From assembly GCA_039105265.1 (NCBI GenBank), contig JAPFFF010000011.1, forward strand, positions 4,092,001 to 4,156,000: DNA of 64,000 nucleotides, given 5' to 3'. Below are positions 1 to 9,788 of this stretch, piece by piece; within the stretch, counting starts at the first letter, position 1, and the number at the start of each line of letters is the position of its first letter. This DNA comes from Tritrichomonas musculus (Eukaryota; Parabasalia; Tritrichomonadida; Tritrichomonadidae). The position numbers were made by a program, and so were the translations under genes. The notes under the pieces were generated by a model. It was given only the letters and a program-made list of their open reading frames with translations, ran no database searches and was not told where the DNA came from.

Positions 1-350
1 ATAGCTTCATTAAGTAAATCAAGAACATCATCTTTGCAAGAATGATTTTTTAAATCAAAAATTGATTGATGGATACGATCAATTAAATCTGAGTTATCAA
101 ATATAATTGAAGATTTTAATAAAAGCGATTTTTCTTTATCAATCAATAATAAAATGCTGTCATTTTGAATGTCATAGTCACTAAGTAAGCGCTCATCACT
201 AAGATTTTCGCCATTATAAATAATATTATAATCATGAACCAAATTTCCATTTTTTTCTTGAATTACCGCTTTAAGTTCTTTAACCGAATCGTTAGAGTTA
301 CCATTACAACATATATTTTCACCATCTTTAACTTTGATAGTTACTTTCAT
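1..350 (-). CDS. Ubiquitin-like domain protein, 3' end cut by window edge
   Basis: The reading frame opens with ATG at 350 and stays open to the window edge (116 complete codons). Residues 1-70 have the ubiquitin pattern: a beta hairpin start (MKVTIKVKDG), a helix with SVKELKAVIQEKNG, then YNIIYNGENLSDERLLSDYDI and DSILLLI, which match the ubiquitin strand 3/4 and 'L.D..I' positions. After that comes a helical stretch. What it modifies or binds is unknown; the protein could be a shuttle or adaptor with an N-terminal UBL, and the rest lies outside the window. The start is the first ATG, and the 5' flank is AT-rich. Confidence 0.7.
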   Translation of the reverse strand, partial: MKVTIKVKDGENICCNGNSNDSVKELKAVIQEKNGNLVHDYNIIYNGENLSDERLLSDYDIQNDSILLLIDKEKSLLLKSSIIFDNSDLIDRIHQSIFDLKNHSCKDDVLDLLNEA

Positions 351-1107
351 TATGATTAAATTGGCAAAATTTCACTGAAAATTTAAAATTTTGGTGGTTA
401 CATTTTCTTTAGAAAGTGGGAAAAAAATAATGTAGCGGAATATTTTATTAATTAATTTAGAATTCAAATATATTTTATTAGGTATCCTATTTCTGAATTT
501 GACATTGAACTAAAACTTTTTGCTCAGTGTTATAATAACTGTCCAGTGAGGTGAATAGCCAAGTTTGACTTTTTGAGGCATTTCTCGTTATTTCATATAG
601 ACAGCAGACGGTTTAACAATTCACAAAATATTTGTAAAGTTATGAATTATTTGAGAAAAAATGTCCATTTAACGGTTTATTTTTATTCTGAAAATGTCCA
701 AAATATCCAAAATTGAATTTACTCATTCAATCAAGGCTAGTCTCACAATAAATATAAAGAATTTTAATTAAATAATTTTTCATAATAATTTATAAAATGT
801 ATAAATCGCCAAAAAAAATAAAAAAATCTCTTGAATGGTTCACTTTTTGAGGGAGAAAAACTCAAAAAGTGAAAGCAATTCAGAGATTTACAAATTCCGC
901 TCCGCACTTTTTGAGAGCTCGGCTCTCAAAAAGTGCTACGTGGAATTTGTAAAATATTTTGTTATTAAGAAATATTGAATGCATCTTTCAATTTATTTGG
1001 CTTGACCAATTATATTCAATCTTTATTTGTTTTATAAATTCATTTCTAAAATAATCTTTTGAAATTATATTTTTAATAAATTTTGTTCTATTATTTGTAT
1101 TATTCTA
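351..1107. other. Non-coding stretch with a hairpin cluster
   Basis: No convincing coding frame is visible. The stretch is AT-rich and carries the paired hairpins annotated at 839-953. It ends at the TA that flanks the element starting at 1108. Confidence 0.5.
839..953. repeat. Two adjacent hairpins built on CACTTTTTGAG
   Basis: The first hairpin pairs 839-851 with 861-873 (TTCACTTTTTGAG and its complement). The second is nested: arms 887-898 and 942-953 (TTTACAAATTCC and complement) enclose a perfect 15-bp stem, 904-918 with 922-936 (GCACTTTTTGAGAGC and complement), with a 3-base loop. The arms are perfect or nearly so, which is unusual for neutral AT-rich spacer. It could be a palindromic MITE or a structured transcript end. 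Confidence 0.75.
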
Positions 1108-2522
1108 CAGGGTTGGACATACTAAATAGGAATTGAAAAAAAATTGAATAGTATCACTCATTCAATCTCATTCAATTTTTTTTCAATAGCGTAAAATTAC
1201 CTTGAAACTTTTTCTGTAGAATTGCCTTACTAAATGGGAAACTTTGAATACTGAAAATTATACATTAATTTTTTTAATATCTCAAAAAATTGCATAGTAA
1301 AACAAAATTAAGTGTCAATTATATATGTAATATTTTATAGATTTTTATATATAATTATATTATTTAAATTATTTAAAACGATTAACCTGATATCTTTATT
1401 TTGAAAAAATAACATTTTAAAGAAAATTTTAATGAGAATATATTTTAATAAAAGTAATGTTACTTGTCATAATTATTTAACAACTGTGTTGCATGTGAAT
1501 AATGTTGTTTAATAATGATCTACAATTCAAACCTTCCCAAATAGAAAGGCAATTTCTCAGAAAAAGTTTCACTTTTAATCAATTTGGAAAATAGATATTT
1601 TAATGTTTAAAAATCCTACTCCGAAAGCGAATTTTGATCCAATAACTTTATCAGGCATGAAAATACCAAAGAATCATAATAGTAATATAGATAGATAATT
1701 TTCAAGTATAGTTAAAACACAGTTAAAGATCCTTATTCGTTTTATGTTTTAAATAGATACAAGAAAAAGATCTACTACAAGTATTTCTGACTTTATTTTG
1801 GAATAGGATCAATGGTATACTAATAATGGTGATCTATAAAATCAAAAAGAAGGTTAAAAAGAAATTATTCAATAAAATTAAAATTAAAATTAGAAGCACT
1901 CAATGTTCATTGTATAACTTATAACTTTTTAAATAATGAAATTCAACGCAAGCTTCATATTTGCAAGTATATTTTAAAACCTATTTTTTGAAAAAGATAC
2001 AAAATATTTGAATATTTAATCTCACATAAAATACAATATCAACGTCATTTCAACAAAACCTTCTCTTAAATATAAATTAAAACTATAAGAATAAAGTTTC
2101 TTGAAACATAATATATATTGAGTTATTAATAAATTTTTAAATCATACAAAATTTCCTCAGAAAGTTTCCCATTTAGAAAGGCAAAACCATTCAATTTTAG
2201 AGTGTCAAAATTCCCATTTAGTAAGGCAAAAAAATAAATCTAAAAAACTAAAATAAAATGTAAATATCTCAAAATTTTTTCTATAAACTTAATTATTTTT
2301 TTAAAAAAATAAATAAATAACATTATAAATAATACATTTTTTTAAAATCGAAAAATCATATTTTTCTATTCAAAATTTCCCAAATAGTAAGGCAATTAAT
2401 TCAATTTTTGGCGGGAAAAAACAAAAACGCCGATAACCAGTTTGAATGGGTATTCAAAAAAAGTTTTTAAAAAGTGGATTGAGAAGATTGAGAGGCTTTC
2501 CCATTTTGCATGTCCAACCCTG
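1108..2522. mobile_element. Non-autonomous TA-flanked DNA element (mariner-like ends)
   Basis: The ends are inverted copies of CAGGGTTGGACAT (1108-1120 and 2510-2522), each flanked by TA (1106-1107, 2523-2524), as expected for Tc1/mariner-type insertion. Similarity continues more weakly inward (ACTAAATAGGAA against GCAAAATGGGAA). The 1,415-bp interior has no substantial ORF. It holds repeated copies of a GCCTTACTAAATGGGAA-like motif at about 1223, 1534, 2166, 2211 and 2377, in addition to the two ends. These may be transposase-binding sites. Family assignment is inferred from the TA flank and the CAGG terminus only. Confidence 0.65.
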
Positions 2523-2622
2523 TAGATCATATGGACATTTTCTTCTATTAATTTTAAATTTGTCATTGATTAATGTCACTTCATTGTTTGTTTCGATCTC
2601 AAAAACGGTTACTTAATACAAA

Positions 2623-3840
2623 ATGGCTGATGTAAATTGCACAACAAGTCTTCCAAAGCCGATTGTTGTTAGCAACTGTGTCTTTCAGCTCGATGGAATA
2701 AGCAAGACTTGTTGTGCAATATACATCACCCATTCCAATAAAGATGTTATCTTACATAATAATTCATTTACAAGTTGCATAACGAATTCTATTTGTCTGT
2801 TTGATCATTATTCATTATTTGAAATAATGAATAACTGGTAAATAAAGAATGGTGGAGCTCTTCAAGCAGCTCGAAATTTCAATCTGGGAAACATTGATTT
2901 GGCCTTCAAAAATGGCTTCTTTGAAAACAACAATGCAAATGAAAAAGGCGGAGCTTTATTCATTTCAACAAATCATAAAATTGACATTAATTCTTGCAGT
3001 TTTGTTTCTAATACAACAATGAATGGAAACGGAGGTGCAATATTCATAAGAAACTGAGATGATTCAGTTAATTGAATTCACTTGATTTCAAATTGCTCAT
3101 TCATATCAAATAAAGCGACTGATGGCTTCGCAATCAGCATTGATGGCTCTTATTATAATTCTAAAGTTGAAATCTCTTGGAACACTTTTGTTGACAATTA
3201 CAATAAGGAAACAATTTCGACTTCGTTCATTATTTCAATTGAGTCCTGCACATTTTCTGGCAAGCAAATTCTGGCTGAGAATTCTTTTTCAAATCTGGAA
3301 AACGGAATCCCTTTGTCTGTCATTGAATATTCTTGCAATGATCCAATTGGGCCTCCTCTTGAGGGATCTAACGAGCAATCTGAAAATGAAGACCAATATC
3401 TAAGTGAATCTGACATTTCATCTCTCATTGAAAGTCAGCCTTCGAGTTGCAGAGCTCAATTGACGACAGTTCTTCATCTATTGAAGGACCAGAATCCATC
3501 ATGTAGAGTGATGATCATTCATCAAATGATTTGACAACAAGTAGTGAATTTGCAGATGACACTTTTTCAAGCATCAAAATTGATTTGTCAGATTTTTTTT
3601 TTCGCTCAGTGAAAATGGAAACAATGCAATTGTTGACAGAAATAGTGAAGGGAACAATAATAGGTATTGTTTGTGGAGTTGCTGCAGTAGTTTTGGTTGC
3701 TGTTACTGCGATTGCCATCGTTGTCATGAGGAAGAAGAGAATGATCATCAATTTTGGAGGATACTGGTGAAATATTACAGAATGATAAAAGATCAACTGT
3801 TAAAAATGATGATGAGGCTGATTTAGATTTTTGGCTCTAA
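2623..3840 (+). pseudogene. Decayed beta-helix (Pmp/BspA-style) surface protein gene
   Basis: The frame starting at ATG 2623 runs with stops at 2839, 3055 and 3073 to about 3440, shifts frame, then shifts back before TAA 3838. Translation shows repeated GGA(L/I)FI and 'CSFxSN' units (NGGALQA, KGGALFIST, NGGAIFIRN, SNCSFISN) typical of parallel beta-helix Pmp-like repeats. An acidic Ser-rich linker follows, then a membrane span (GTIIGIVCGVAAVVLVAV), a basic stop-transfer MRKKR and a short acidic tail. This is the layout of a type-I surface protein, abundant in trichomonads. Three stops and two frameshifts make it a pseudogene. Confidence 0.75.
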
Positions 3841-3866
3841 TCGTTAATTATTACAAATTTATATTA

Positions 3867-4743
3867 AATTGTTTCAGCTTCGAATACTTGTTTCAGCTTT
3901 TCTTTGGTGACGAATGATTGATTTCGTTCGTTATGAAGATTTTCAGCAAATTGTTTGATTTCAAAACGGCATTTATCAGCAATTTCTCGAACTGAGTTCA
4001 AATTTACTTCCAACTCATTATTTTTATTAATTGCACTTTGAAATTTTAATTCCAATAAAGAATTCAGTGAATTTGAATTGTTTTGAGAATGAATTTCATT
4101 TTTCAATGAATACAAATCATTCTCAATTTGATCATTTTTCTGAAAATTTGTTTATCTTTTTGCAAAATGAAATCTTTTTCAATTTGTAGAATTTTGTTTT
4201 CATTTAATTTTTGAATTGATATTTGGTCGTGAACTTCTGATAATAATTTTGAGAATATTCTCTTTGCTGTTTCTCTATCATGCTATTTAATTCATTAATC
4301 CTTTTGTTGTAATCTTGCTTTATTGTGATTATTTCATTCATTATTTGGTTTAAAACCTTAACAGGAATTGTATACATCTGATCTTCATATCTATTTGCAT
4401 CATCTTTTCTCATAATACTAGTCGAAGAAATGTGAGTTGATTTTACAATTGGAGAATCTTGAAGTGAAACTATTTCTCTGGAATTTGGAATAATTCAATC
4501 TTGAGTTTGTATATTTTTAGAGCTTTTCCACTTTTGACGTATTTCTTCCTACTTGTAGCGTGGTAAACTTGAGGATTGGATTATTTGTTCTCCATAATTT
4601 TCATAACTAATATCATAAAACCCAGGATAATCTTTAGCATCATCAAGATGTTGACTTAAATACGGAATGGACACTCTAGCTTGAACCTTATTATGATTTT
4701 TTAATAGGTTAGCAATGTTGTTTTGGATATCAATGCTAGACAT
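3867..4743 (-). pseudogene. Broken coiled-coil protein gene
   Basis: Reading from ATG 4743 there is a 64-codon frame (SIPYLSQHLDDAKDYPGFYD near residue 26), a TAG at 4549, another in-frame stop a little further on, and then the same frame resumes to about 4204. Frameshifts near 4210 and 4140 carry the reading on to 3864 in other frames. The later part is heptad-rich (EITTIKQDYNKRI-like, LNENKILQIEKDF, ENDLYSLKNEIHSQN). The function is not recognised. The breaks indicate a dead gene rather than several small ones. Confidence 0.6.
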
Positions 4744-4874
4744 TTTAAAAAAATTTCTTTGGTGGAAAACTTTGATTCAATTAATTGAATGACCTATTCA
4801 ATTTGGCCAAATAATTACCTAAAAAAAAAATTTACCTTTTCAACTCAATTTTTGACCTATTCCTTTTAAAAAAA

Positions 4875-6413
4875 ATGTTTAAAAAAGAACCTGAACTTCC
4901 CTTAGCTTTTACTAAGCATGAAAAAAAGCCAAGAAAGAAATTATCCCAATATCTTTTCCCACCTCATAAAATATATCCAATTGGCATTAATTTAACAGAT
5001 ACAATAATCATATTATTTTTATTATTTATAGGTATATTAACCAGAATATATCGTATACAATTTCCTATGGAAATTATATTCAATGAAGATCGTATTGGCC
5101 AAGAAATTAATTATTATCAATCAGGATTATTTTTTTCAGATTATCAAAATTCGCCATTTACATCGATTTTCTATTACTTTATCTCGACCCTAATGAACTA
5201 TGAAGGCAATGTTAATTACACCATATCAACGAAATTCTGCAACGATCCCCAAAATCAAGACGATTGCATTCACATTCAATTTCGAACGATTTCAGCGATT
5301 TTTTCAGGTTTTTGTCCACTTTTAATATATTTGACGGTTAGAATAATGTTTTTCTTATCATCGTCATCATCATCAACTTTGTTTACAATGCGACTTTCTG
5401 CCTTTACAGCATCGATTTTAGTTGCATTTGAAACGTCGTTAATTTGCCAAGGAAGGTTCATGTTTATTGATGGACTTTTGCATCATTGTGTCTGTTGTTC
5501 GTTGTTCTTCATATATCTTGATAGTTTCTATTTAATGTGGCACACATTTCTCGGCAAGTGTCTTTATTTATCTCTTTCATTTGCCATCAGTCCAGGTCAA
5601 TCTTTTGGCCTTTTGTTTGCAACGATAATTCGTGAGTTTCTCGTGTTTAATCCGCCAATTATCTTCAGAATGAATCATGCTCTTGTTCGCTCTTTGTTCG
5701 TCCTTGTGTTTGTGCTTGTCTTTCAATATGTCGTCTTTTTAATTCATTTGAAAATTCTTCCTTTTGAAAATGAAAATTCAAAAATTCAGAACTTTTTGAA
5801 TGTCACTTTAACCGACAAAAATCAACCAAACTGGAATTTGAAGTATGAAAAATCAACCTTTTTAAGATTGTTTATTCAATCTTCTTATTTGTTGTTTCAT
5901 AGAAATGAGATTGACATCAATTTGAAGTATGAATCAAGGCCAATTAAATGGCCTTTTGGAAACTTTTTGAAAGGGATTTTATATGTCGATAATTACAATC
6001 GTAAATTGAATTATAAAGCAGCATTGCATCATTATTATGCATGCATTCCTAATATCTTCATCTATTTGATCGTCTTTATTTTCATTTTGTTTGGAATTTT
6101 GTTGATTTTCAAATTTAGAATGAAATGTCAAAAAAATTTCAAAATTATTATCGATTTCTTGTTCTTGTTCATTGGATATTTGGCTTCTTTTGCGCCTTTC
6201 TTGTTTGTAAAGCATACTTTCCTTTATAATTATTTGGTTTCATTGATATTTGGCATTCTGCTTGTATCGAATGTAATTGAAAAATTGATTAACCCAAAAT
6301 TCCGTGCTTTTATTTATTTCTCTATTATTTTTTCGATTATGGTTGGTTACTTCATGTTTGCTCCTTATGTATATGGGTTAGGTAAGCCCTATTGTAATTA
6401 TTTCTTTCAATAA
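4875..6413 (+). CDS. PMT-like membrane glycosyltransferase
   Basis: A 512-residue protein with many membrane spans. The first is near residues 37-60, and the first lumenal loop reads PMEIIFNEDRIGQEINYYQSG then SDYQNSPFTSIFYYFI. This aligns with the 'FDExHFgkfa..Y..g.yFfDvHPPl' loop of dolichyl-phosphate-mannose protein mannosyltransferases. PMTs transfer mannose from dolichol-P-mannose to Ser/Thr in the ER lumen. Here the FDE acid pair is FNED and the HPP motif is replaced by NSP, and the protein is shorter than fungal PMTs (700 or more residues) with no recognisable MIR domain. The fold family is likely; activity and donor are uncertain. The start is the first ATG after an A-run. Confidence 0.65.
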   Translation: MFKKEPELPLAFTKHEKKPRKKLSQYLFPPHKIYPIGINLTDTIIILFLLFIGILTRIYRIQFPMEIIFNEDRIGQEINYYQSGLFFSDYQNSPFTSIFYYFISTLMNYEGNVNYTISTKFCNDPQNQDDCIHIQFRTISAIFSGFCPLLIYLTVRIMFFLSSSSSSTLFTMRLSAFTASILVAFETSLICQGRFMFIDGLLHHCVCCSLFFIYLDSFYLMWHTFLGKCLYLSLSFAISPGQSFGLLFATIIREFLVFNPPIIFRMNHALVRSLFVLVFVLVFQYVVFLIHLKILPFENENSKIQNFLNVTLTDKNQPNWNLKYEKSTFLRLFIQSSYLLFHRNEIDINLKYESRPIKWPFGNFLKGILYVDNYNRKLNYKAALHHYYACIPNIFIYLIVFIFILFGILLIFKFRMKCQKNFKIIIDFLFLFIGYLASFAPFLFVKHTFLYNYLVSLIFGILLVSNVIEKLINPKFRAFIYFSIIFSIMVGYFMFAPYVYGLGKPYCNYFFQ

Positions 6414-6841
6414 CTATGTAAAAATTGATACTAGGTTGTCAAAAATATGTTTATAAACTATTTATATTATATATATAAATGTCTTTATGATTTATATTTA
6501 AAAAAAACAAATCAAGAATTATTTTAAATATTTAAAATAATTTGATTAATGCAATATTGTTGGATCAAAAAGATTTTTTTTTTTATGTCTTAAAATGAAA
6601 TTTTAATTTAGAAATTAAAGTGTTCCTTTAAAGTTAATCATATTAAATGATTTGCAAATGAGATTGAGCTTTTTGAATAAACTCATTGAAAAAAAATTAT
6701 TAAAAAGTTGGTTGTAATTTGATGAATAAAATTCTACTTTTTTGTTTATTATATAATGATAATTGGTTTGGAAGATAAGAAATATCGCAGATTCCAATTA
6801 TTTTGGAAAAACAATAATATAAACTATTATTCGAATATTCA
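6414..6841. other. AT-rich spacer
   Basis: Lies between the convergent PMT-like and LSm3 genes. No coding frame, repeat or RNA gene was recognised; there are only A/T runs. Confidence 0.5.
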
Positions 6842-7111
6842 TTAAGCTTCATCAACCGGGGATATAGTAACAATTCTCTCACCTCTAACAAAAAGTAAGT
6901 CGATGTGACGATTTGTACGAAGAGGAGATCCATTCTCATCTGGAATATAGTATGTTTCAAATGCTTCGCTAAGTACAATATTGCAATGTTCATCATAAGC
7001 TTGAAGAATACCTACAAGTTCGCGTCCATTTTCCAAAATTTGAACTTTGACCCTACGCTCGAGGCAGAGTCTAAGATAATCAAGTGGCATTGGCTTTTCT
7101 GCAGCAGACAT
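6842..7111 (-). CDS. LSM3: U6 snRNA-associated Sm-like protein LSm3
   Basis: An 89-residue Sm-fold protein. It opens PLDYLRLCLERRVKVQI, has the Sm1 motif through GRELVGILQAYDEHCNIVL and the Sm2 motif near LLFVRGERIVTISP. The PLDxLRLxLxxxVxV start and the 'AYDxHxN' Sm1 core fit LSm3 best among Sm/LSm paralogues. LSm3 is part of the LSm2-8 ring on U6 snRNA (nucleus) and the LSm1-7 ring in mRNA decay (cytoplasm). Length matches the family. An initiator-like TCATTTTT lies about 10 bases before the ATG. Confidence 0.88.
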   Translation of the reverse strand: MSAAEKPMPLDYLRLCLERRVKVQILENGRELVGILQAYDEHCNIVLSEAFETYYIPDENGSPLRTNRHIDLLFVRGERIVTISPVDEA

Positions 7112-7647
7112 TTTGAAATTAAAAATGAAGACCTTTGAAAGCTGATTTGAATGGTTTATAAAGACTTTTGAAAACGAAATATAATAAAATCATTTTTTAT
7201 TAGTGCTAATTTGAAAATATTAAATAAAAAATATTATTCTCTGTTATTTGAGCAAAATATTATGAAAATCAATTAAAAAATCGGCTATATTCAAATAAAT
7301 AGCATAACATTTTTATCTTAAAAATGTTCATGGAATTCCGCATTAACAAAAGTAAAAAAATAAGTTTAATCATTCTGATCTCAGTTATCTATCATAATGA
7401 AATCTTAATTTATGTTTTCATAAGATTTAGTCCAAAATTCAAAATTAATGCAATATACCAAAAAAAGAGCAAAGAGGTAGTATTCAAGGTTTTCAAGCCT
7501 GGTTCGATATCTTTGACTCTAAAAATTGCGATATCTTTTAAAGTTAATTTAAATTCTCAAAATTTTTGGTGATTTTTAAATTGTTAGCATTGATATATTT
7601 TTTTATTTTATTTATAGAAGCCACTCACATGAACAAAATATATTTTT
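7112..7647. other. Spacer between LSm3 and NEK genes
   Basis: An AT-rich spacer. An 82-codon plus-strand frame at 7324-7572 is rich in I/K/F/N with no domain pattern and is treated as chance. Nothing else was recognised. Confidence 0.45.
7121..7128 (-). promoter_or_regulatory. Possible initiator (Inr) of the LSm3 gene
   Basis: On the minus strand the sequence TCATTTTT sits 9-10 bases upstream of the LSm3 ATG. It fits the trichomonad initiator pattern TCA-pyrimidine-T/A close to the start codon. It is a single short match in an AT-rich background, so support is modest. Confidence 0.35.
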
Positions 7648-9558
7648 TTAATCTTCAACAAGTTCTGAAACGACAAGTTGCTGAATGAGAGGGCAAAAGT
7701 CCATTTCGCTCTGTGAAGTAAGAATCGTTGCCAATTTTTTATCAAATTCATCTTCGTTCATTGTTGACGAATCTTCTGTGATAAGCCTGTAAGCTGCGAG
7801 GAACTTTTCAGCGCCGAGATTCTTCTCTATAAATGCACGAACAGATTCGTTTCTAACTGATCTTGGATCTTTCTCAGAAATTGGCAACTCCTTTCCTCTA
7901 AAAATGAATTTGGCAGCAGTTTCATGAGCCTTTCTCTCTTCTTCGCGATCTTCTTCGTATTCTTCGTCTTCACCTGGAGGATTATCTTTCATATCGCTTG
8001 CAACAGCAGCTAACGAAAACAAGTCTTCAACTTCCTTTTGTTCATTTTCATCTTCTTCGTCGAAAGTTATGAAATCATCTTCAAAAAGATCATCATTTCC
8101 ATTATCTTCATCCTTTGAATTTTTAACTTTTTCTGTTGATTTTTGGTCAGATGAGGATTTTGGTGATGCTTTGATATTAGTGGGGTTCAGATCTTCTTGT
8201 GATGTTGAAGGTGATGTAAGTGATGATTGTGATGAGTTGGATGATAGTTTTCCACTTGATTGTTTTCGAATCTTCTTAAATGGTGCTTCTAATGATTCGA
8301 AATGCTTTTGTCGTTCTCGCTCTTCTTTTTTGAGTTGTGCCATTTTGAGTTCTCTTTCACGTTTCTTTTGTTTTTGTTCATCAATCACATGCTGACGTTT
8401 AGATTGCTCAATTTCTAATTGTTTTTTCTCTTCTTGTTGTTTTTTTGCCCTTTCATTTCTAACTTGTTGCCTTTCTGCACTAACAGCAGCTTTTTTCTGT
8501 TGAACAATTTCCTCTTTCGTTACAATTTTCTTTTGCCTTGATACTGATGCTCTGGAAGACTTTTGTGACGTTGGAATTCGTGATTTACGAACTGCAAGTT
8601 TTGATTTAGATTTAGGTCGTGCAACTTGTGATTCATTTCCAATGTTGAGTGGATCACCTTCAATTTTGTCAGGGACCATTATTACATCAGGAGTTTCTCC
8701 TCCTTTGATACCATGAAAAACAGTATGGGAAAATTCAATTCTTGCCATCGTTTGTGTAAGAAGCTGGCTAACTTTATCTTTGATATATGGTATTTTAAAT
8801 ATTTGATTAATTGATGGGCGCTTTGATGCATTTTTCTGTAGCATTTGATCAATTAAAGAACGTATATTGGATGAGTATTGTTTTGGAATTGCAGCTGGTT
8901 TGCCTCTTATGATTTTTACAATGAGGCCGTTGATACAATTTGAGTCAAATGGATGCTTTTTGGTGCACATTTCATATAAAACGCATCCTAGTGACCAAAT
9001 ATCGCTTTTCGCATTATATGGTTTTCCTTCGCAGATTTCTGGCGATAAATAATAAGGAGTTCCAATGGATGTTTTTGCAAAAGATGTTGTGTGATCAAGT
9101 ACTTTTGAAATTCCAAAATCTCCAAGTTTCACAACATCATTTTTCATCATAAAAACATTTTGAGTTTTCAAGTCACGATGAAGAATTTTTCGGTCATGCA
9201 AATGTTTGAGAGCAAGACAAATTTGAACAAACCAATGTAAAATCTGATCTTCTTTGAAATAATCTTGGCATTCGGATATTTTTTGTCCCAAATCACCATC
9301 ATCTGCATAATCCATTACAATATGAAAAATATTTCTTTCGAGAAAAGAGCCTCTATAACCAATAATATTTGGGTGATGAAGATAAGAAAGTATTTGAGTT
9401 TCTTTGCGAGATTCTTCACGTTCTTGTTCAGTAAGATTTGTAAAAGAAATTTGTTTGATAACAACAAATTCATCAGTAGCTTTTTCTTTGCAAAGTAGAG
9501 CCTGGCCATATGATCCTTCGCCAATAACTTTATCAATAGTATAATTGTCCATGCTCAT
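7648..9558 (-). CDS. NEK-family Ser/Thr protein kinase
   Basis: A 636-residue protein with an N-terminal kinase domain at about residues 6-260. It has the Gly loop GEGSYGQALLC, VAIK-type lysine in FVVIKQI, catalytic loop HRDLKTQNVF, DFGISK, an activation-loop GTPYYLSPE and DIWSLGCVLYEM. LHHPNIIGYRGSF and the DYADDGDL hinge are NEK1/NEK8-like. It continues into a basic K/R/E/Q coiled coil (about 340-430), a Ser-rich part and a very acidic region (about 480-560). NEK kinases act on centrosome/flagellar and mitotic functions, and families are expanded in flagellates. All catalytic residues are present, so it should be active. Confidence 0.9.
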   Translation of the reverse strand: MSMDNYTIDKVIGEGSYGQALLCKEKATDEFVVIKQISFTNLTEQEREESRKETQILSYLHHPNIIGYRGSFLERNIFHIVMDYADDGDLGQKISECQDYFKEDQILHWFVQICLALKHLHDRKILHRDLKTQNVFMMKNDVVKLGDFGISKVLDHTTSFAKTSIGTPYYLSPEICEGKPYNAKSDIWSLGCVLYEMCTKKHPFDSNCINGLIVKIIRGKPAAIPKQYSSNIRSLIDQMLQKNASKRPSINQIFKIPYIKDKVSQLLTQTMARIEFSHTVFHGIKGGETPDVIMVPDKIEGDPLNIGNESQVARPKSKSKLAVRKSRIPTSQKSSRASVSRQKKIVTKEEIVQQKKAAVSAERQQVRNERAKKQQEEKKQLEIEQSKRQHVIDEQKQKKRERELKMAQLKKEERERQKHFESLEAPFKKIRKQSSGKLSSNSSQSSLTSPSTSQEDLNPTNIKASPKSSSDQKSTEKVKNSKDEDNGNDDLFEDDFITFDEEDENEQKEVEDLFSLAAVASDMKDNPPGEDEEYEEDREEERKAHETAAKFIFRGKELPISEKDPRSVRNESVRAFIEKNLGAEKFLAAYRLITEDSSTMNEDEFDKKLATILTSQSEMDFCPLIQQLVVSELVED

Positions 9559-9788
9559 TTTGATCTTTAAAATATGTACGTAGTAAAGGTGAACGTTTAA
9601 AAAAGAAAGAATATCATTTGATGAGTAAAAAATTAAAATTTAATTTTGTTAATTATGTAATGAGATGTTTTATGTATATATGATTTTATAGTTATTTTTT
9701 ACAATTTGAATTTTGTGATCATTTTGAAATTCAAAAAATGAAAACCTATCATTTGATATAAAATTTTTTTCTCGTTTTTTAAAATTAA

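Noticed and set aside
7324-7572. 82-codon plus-strand frame between LSm3 and NEK
   Set aside because: Composition is I/K/F/N-rich as expected from AT-rich DNA, with no domain pattern and no neighbour logic.
8069-8395. 108-codon plus-strand Ser/Phe/Cys-rich frame
   Set aside because: Shadow of the Lys/Glu-rich low-complexity part of the NEK kinase on the other strand.
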